DNA from: DAIDKA01 sp036498905
GTDB lineage: Bacteria; Pseudomonadota; Gammaproteobacteria; Steroidobacterales; Steroidobacteraceae
Length of the DNA: 64,000 nt
Direction of reading: 5' to 3'
NCBI GenBank assembly: GCA_036498905.1
Contig: DASYER010000124.1
Location: 1-64,000, forward strand
Part shown: one piece after another, positions 61,070-64,000 of the stretch
Layout of the letters: each line of letters begins with the position of its first letter
How positions within the stretch are numbered: the first letter of the stretch is position 1
Translations under genes and position numbers: made by a program
The notes under the pieces: model-generated
What the model saw: only the letters and a program-made list of their open reading frames with translations
Databases searched by the model: none
Told to the model about the DNA's origin: nothing

Positions 61070-61579
61070 ATGAAACGTCACATATTGCTTATCGCCTGCG
61101 CGATGCCCTTGGTCGCCTATGGCGCCTACGCCGCGAACACACCGGATTCGAGCTTCTACAAGAACCTCGCCGAAGCGGGACTGGCGGAAGTCAGCGACGC
61201 GACACTCGCACAGCAGAGTGCGACTGATCCGAAGCTGAAGGACTTCGCGGCGATGATGATCAAGGATCACACCGAGGCGAACAACAAGCTGTCGGCACTG
61301 GCGGCGACCAAGAATCTCACTCTGCCCACCAGCGCCAGCGTGACCGAGATGGCCACGCATGAGAAGTTGAAGCTGGAGTCGGGCACGACCTTCGACAAGT
61401 CCTACATCAAGGGACAGATCAGCGCGCACCGCGGCGCGATCCGGCTGCTGCGCAAGGAGATGGCCAGCGGCAAGGATCAGGATGCGAAGGATTTTGCGAA
61501 ATCCGTGCTGCCGACGGTGCAGGGACATTTGAAGGCCATCGAGGTCCTCGCCAACGCAGACGGCGTTTCGACCAAATAG
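61070..61579 (+). CDS. Exported DUF4142 protein
   Basis: 169 residues from the ATG at 61070, with AGGAG 6 bases upstream; the longer in-frame start at 61037 is less likely. A signal peptide ends near AYAANTP. The four-helix ferritin-like DUF4142 pattern is visible: FYKNLAEAGLAEVSDATLAQ, LKDFAAMMIKDHTEANNKL, and SYIKGQISAHRGAIRLLRKE, with VLPTVQGHLKAIEVL at the end. DUF4142 proteins are periplasmic and often stress-linked; the mechanism is unknown. The 105-bp gap upstream holds only a TTGATAAT -10-like element near 61037. Confidence 0.85.
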   Translation: MKRHILLIACAMPLVAYGAYAANTPDSSFYKNLAEAGLAEVSDATLAQQSATDPKLKDFAAMMIKDHTEANNKLSALAATKNLTLPTSASVTEMATHEKLKLESGTTFDKSYIKGQISAHRGAIRLLRKEMASGKDQDAKDFAKSVLPTVQGHLKAIEVLANADGVSTK

Positions 61580-61589
61580 ACCTCTACCC

Positions 61590-61620
61590 GTCCGCGCCCG
61601 GCACTTGGGCTGGGCCGGAC
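61590..61620 (+). terminator. Strong GC hairpin after DUF4142 gene
   Basis: GTCCG(C)GCCCGGC-ACTTGG-GCTGGGCCGGAC forms an 11-12 bp stem with one bulge and one G-U pair, 10 bp after the stop. It is the strongest stem in the window, but it is followed by ACACTACC and not a T-run. Likely a transcription end or a 3' mRNA stabiliser. Confidence 0.5.
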
Positions 61621-61728
61621 ACACTACCGCTTTGCAGTAGGAGGAGTCCTAGTCTAGCGAGGCGTCGGCACGCATAGCTGCGGGCGCGGGCGGGTTGCTA
61701 CCTTGGCTACAACCGGAGGCCCGCGACA

Positions 61729-62559
61729 ATGCATATTCGATTTGGCTACGAGCTGATCTATTCGACCCCAGTACCGACGCACATGATCCTGATGCTGCAC
61801 ACCCAACTGGGGCGTGGCCAGAACTATCTCGTCGCCGATCACATGCAGATCAGCCGTTCGATCATCCTGAAATACCATACCGACGGATTCGGCAATACCT
61901 GCACGCGCCTGGAATTGCCCAGCGGCCCGACCCGCATCACGGCCGATGCTCTTATCGAGGACACGGGGCGTCCGGAACCGGTCGTACCGAGCGCTCAGGA
62001 GCATCCGCTGCGCGAGCTGCCATTCGAGGTGCTGCAGTTCCTGCTCAGCAGCCGCTACTGCGACACCGAGGTCCTGATGGCCGAGGCCTGGCGGCTGTTC
62101 GGCCATCTGCAGCCGGGATGGGGTCGGGTGCAGGCGATCTGCGACTTCGTGCATCAGTACGTCACCTTCGACTATCGGCATGCACGACCGACCCGCACGG
62201 CCTCCGAGACCTTCTTTGAACGACAGGGTGTGTGCCGCGACTTCGCCCACCTGGCCATCGCCTTCTGCCGCTGCCTGAACATCCCGGCGCGCTACTGCAC
62301 CGGCTATCTGGGCGACATCGGCGTCGCAGCGGCCGCGTCGCCGATGGATTTCGCAGGGTGCATGGAGGTGTACCTGGGCGGACAATGGCACCTGTTCGAT
62401 CCCCGCAATAACGCGCGGCGCGTGGGCCGGATCCTCATTGCGCGCGGGCGCGATGCCGGGGATGTGGCCATCAGCACGGCCTTTGGACCGGCCTGCCTGC
62501 AGTTGTTCAAGGTGTGGACCGACGAAGCAGACAACAGGGAGCTGAGAAAGGTAGGCTAG
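61729..62559 (+). CDS. Transglutaminase-like cysteine-protease-fold protein
   Basis: 276 residues. An N-terminal beta domain (FGYELIYSTPVPTHMILML) of the bacterial transglutaminase type precedes the core: RTASETFFERQGVCRDFAHL holds the nucleophile Cys, AIAFCRCLNIPARYCTGYLG follows, and DFAGCMEVYLGGQWHLFDPR holds the Asp. The His normally in HAWxE appears to be missing; the same position reads FAGCMEV. This matches a known COG1305 subgroup with DFSAWFE at that spot. Function unknown; proteolysis or amidation of a peptide is possible. The 149-bp gap upstream contains a strong hairpin only. Confidence 0.8.
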   Translation: MHIRFGYELIYSTPVPTHMILMLHTQLGRGQNYLVADHMQISRSIILKYHTDGFGNTCTRLELPSGPTRITADALIEDTGRPEPVVPSAQEHPLRELPFEVLQFLLSSRYCDTEVLMAEAWRLFGHLQPGWGRVQAICDFVHQYVTFDYRHARPTRTASETFFERQGVCRDFAHLAIAFCRCLNIPARYCTGYLGDIGVAAAASPMDFAGCMEVYLGGQWHLFDPRNNARRVGRILIARGRDAGDVAISTAFGPACLQLFKVWTDEADNRELRKVG

Positions 62560-62604
62560 CGGCTGTTTTCAGGCCAGCGGCGCGAGCCGCACGGGATTTG
62601 CATC

Positions 62605-63261
62605 ATGTCCACCCTGACAGCGCCGCCGCTTGCGCCGTTGCTCTCACGCCTGATCGCCGATGCCGCGGCCAGCTCCGAGAAGCTGCGCAAGGCGCGGGCG
62701 CAGGCCCCGCCCGATGCCGCCGCGCTGGGACCAAAGTCCGGCGACTATCTCACCTACTACGGGAATATGAAGGAGTACCACCTCGCGGTCTCCCCGCAGA
62801 CCGGAACGCTGCTGTACATGCTGGCGCGCAGCAGCGGGGCGCGTTCGGCGGTGGAGTTCGGGACCTCCTTCGGTATATCGACGCTGCACATCGCGGCGGC
62901 ACTGAAGGACAACGGCGGGGGCCGACTGATCACCACCGAATTCGAGTCCTCGAAGATCGCCCATGCCCGCAACAATCTTCAGGCCGCGAAACTGCAGGAG
63001 CTTGTGGAAATCCGCGAGGGCGACGCGCTTCAGACCCTGGCACGGGACATCCCCTCGATCGACCTGGTGCTGCTGGATGGCGCCAAGCCGCTGTATCTGA
63101 AAGTGCTGAAGCTGCTCGAGCCGCAGCTGCGCACCGGCGCCATGCTCGTCGCTGACAATGCGGACTGGTGCCCCGAATATCTGGAGCGCGTGCGCAATCC
63201 CGCCAACGGCTACCTGTCGGTGCCCTTCGGTGGGGATGTCGAGCTGTCGATGCGCCTTTAG
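62605..63261 (+). CDS. SAM-dependent O-methyltransferase (catechol-OMT-like)
   Basis: 218 residues. The SAM-binding core is SAVEFGTSFGISTLHIAAAL, then LITTEFESSKIAHARNNL, EIREGDALQTL and the metal/catalytic strand IDLVLLDGAKPLYLKVLKLLEP, with ADNADW in place of the DN(V/T) of cation-dependent O-methyltransferases. The N-terminus has GPKSGDYLTYYGNMKEYHLAVS, a helical cap. Small phenols are typical substrates, but none is implied here. The stop overlaps the convergent MetE-like stop. Confidence 0.85.
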   Translation: MSTLTAPPLAPLLSRLIADAAASSEKLRKARAQAPPDAAALGPKSGDYLTYYGNMKEYHLAVSPQTGTLLYMLARSSGARSAVEFGTSFGISTLHIAAALKDNGGGRLITTEFESSKIAHARNNLQAAKLQELVEIREGDALQTLARDIPSIDLVLLDGAKPLYLKVLKLLEPQLRTGAMLVADNADWCPEYLERVRNPANGYLSVPFGGDVELSMRL

Positions 63262-64000
63262 GCGGTATATTCCTGGCGCAGAATCTTCGCCCCCTCGACC
63301 ATGGCCTGCATCTTGCCGAAGGCCACATCATGCGGCAGGTACTTCATGCCGCAATCCGGTGCGACGATGACCCGATCGGCCGGCAGGTGCTGCAGCGCGC
63401 GGCGGATACGGGCGGCGACCGTGGCGGCGGTCTCGACTTTCATATCGGACAGATCGATAGCGCCGACCATGATGTGCTTGCCGGGCAGGCTCTCGAGCAC
63501 CGAGCAGTCGAGGTTCGATTGCGCCGTTTCGATGGATACCTGGTTGCAGCGGCACTCGGCCATTTCGCTCAGGAACGAGTAGCCGCTGGGACGGGCATGA
63601 ATGATGGCGGCATATCCGAAGCAGATGTGCACGGTGGTGGTCCCGGTCACACCCTCCAGGGCGCGATTCAATGCCCGCAGGCCGTACTGGCGGGCCTTCT
63701 CGGGCCGCGCCTGCAGATACGGCTCATCGATCTGGACGATGTCGGCGCCGGCCGCAAATAGATCCTTGATCTCCTCGTTCACCGCGGCCGCATAGTCCAT
63801 CGCGGCGTCTTCTTCCTGGGTGTAGAAGTCGTTCTGCGCCTGCTGTGTCATGGTGAACGGGCCGGGCACCGTGATCTTGATGCGCCGATCCGTATGGCGC
63901 AGCAGGAATTTCACATCCTCGACCTGCACCGAATGCATGCGGCGGATCTTGCCGACGATGCGCGGTACGGGGTTGGGGTGACCGGAGCGATCGAGCGCCG
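63258..64000 (-). CDS. Short MetE-like (core methionine synthase/UROD-fold) protein, 5' end outside window
   Basis: About 247 C-terminal residues are visible; the frame continues past the right edge with ALDRSGHPNPVPRIVGKIRR, so the internal ATG at 63938 is not the start. VPGPFTMTQQAQNDFY, DIVQIDEPYLQARPEKARQYGLRAL, TTVHICFGYAAIIHAR, VGAIDLSDMKVETAATVAARI and VIVAPDCGMKYLP match the MetE catalytic barrel; His in VHICFG, Cys in ICFG and Cys in DCGM are expected zinc ligands. The visible part fits the short, one-barrel form that lacks the N-terminal half of MetE. Uses a methyl donor other than polyglutamyl folate, unknown. Confidence 0.85.
   Translation of the reverse strand, partial: ALDRSGHPNPVPRIVGKIRRMHSVQVEDVKFLLRHTDRRIKITVPGPFTMTQQAQNDFYTQEEDAAMDYAAAVNEEIKDLFAAGADIVQIDEPYLQARPEKARQYGLRALNRALEGVTGTTTVHICFGYAAIIHARPSGYSFLSEMAECRCNQVSIETAQSNLDCSVLESLPGKHIMVGAIDLSDMKVETAATVAARIRRALQHLPADRVIVAPDCGMKYLPHDVAFGKMQAMVEGAKILRQEYTA

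Overview
The window is a chromosomal segment of a GC-rich gammaproteobacterium and contains its replication-origin region. The order mnmE-yidC-yidD-rnpA-rpmH | dnaA-dnaN-recF-gyrB is the classic gammaproteobacterial origin neighbourhood. The aa3 oxidase operon, the bioBFCD operon, the DUF2244/DUF2909 genes and two large TonB receptors fit a Steroidobacterales/Nevskiales/Xanthomonadales-type lineage. That placement is inferred from gene content, not from a search.

Layout. 1-4477 (minus): a tight operon of amidohydrolase, SAM methyltransferase, PF14907-type nucleotidyltransferase and B12-binding-type radical SAM enzyme (cut by the window edge), function unknown. 4.5-7.3 kb: a small NAD(P)-binding protein and a TonB-dependent receptor. 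7.4-14.1 kb (plus): gmk, rpoZ, spoT, ridA, recG, ubiA. 14.1-15.7 kb (minus): an exported carotenoid-oxygenase-family protein. 15.8-19.6 kb (plus): bioB-bioF-bioC-bioD. 19.6-27.8 kb: a complete aa3 cytochrome c oxidase locus (structural subunits, CtaG, SURF1, SCO-like protein, haem O and haem A synthesis). 27.9-37 kb (plus): metallo-hydrolase, TPR protein, MauG/CCP-like dihaem protein, AI-2E-family permease, uvrD, trkA, trkH and a CheD-like protein. 37-39.7 kb (minus): pyrF and mnmG. 39.8-43.5 kb (plus): exported alpha/beta hydrolase, ABC exporter pair, small lipoprotein. 43.6-49.4 kb (minus): orphan DNA methyltransferase, two tandem paralogous secreted proteins with apparently duplicated NTF2-like halves, and a large TonB receptor. 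49.6-53.4 kb (minus): mnmE-yidC-yidD-rnpA-rpmH. 53.5-60 kb (plus): dnaA-dnaN-recF-gyrB. 60-64 kb: small membrane protein, SDR, DUF4142 protein, transglutaminase-like protein, O-methyltransferase and a truncated short MetE-like enzyme.

Most notable signals. Three perfect 14-bp parS palindromes (GTTCCACGTGGAAC) lie at 56210, 56659 and 57280. One is in the dnaN-recF gap and two are inside recF, where both encode the peptide TFHVE. A DnaA-box cluster with an AT-rich, CTA-repeat tract lies between dnaA and dnaN and is the best oriC candidate. parA and parB are not in the window, and mnmG is split from the usual mnmG-rsmG-parAB block. The 1-4.5 kb operon and the 44.5-49.4 kb receptor/paralogue locus are the best candidates for undescribed systems. 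I found no tRNA or rRNA gene, CRISPR array or insertion sequence. No gene-free stretch exceeds about 250 bp.
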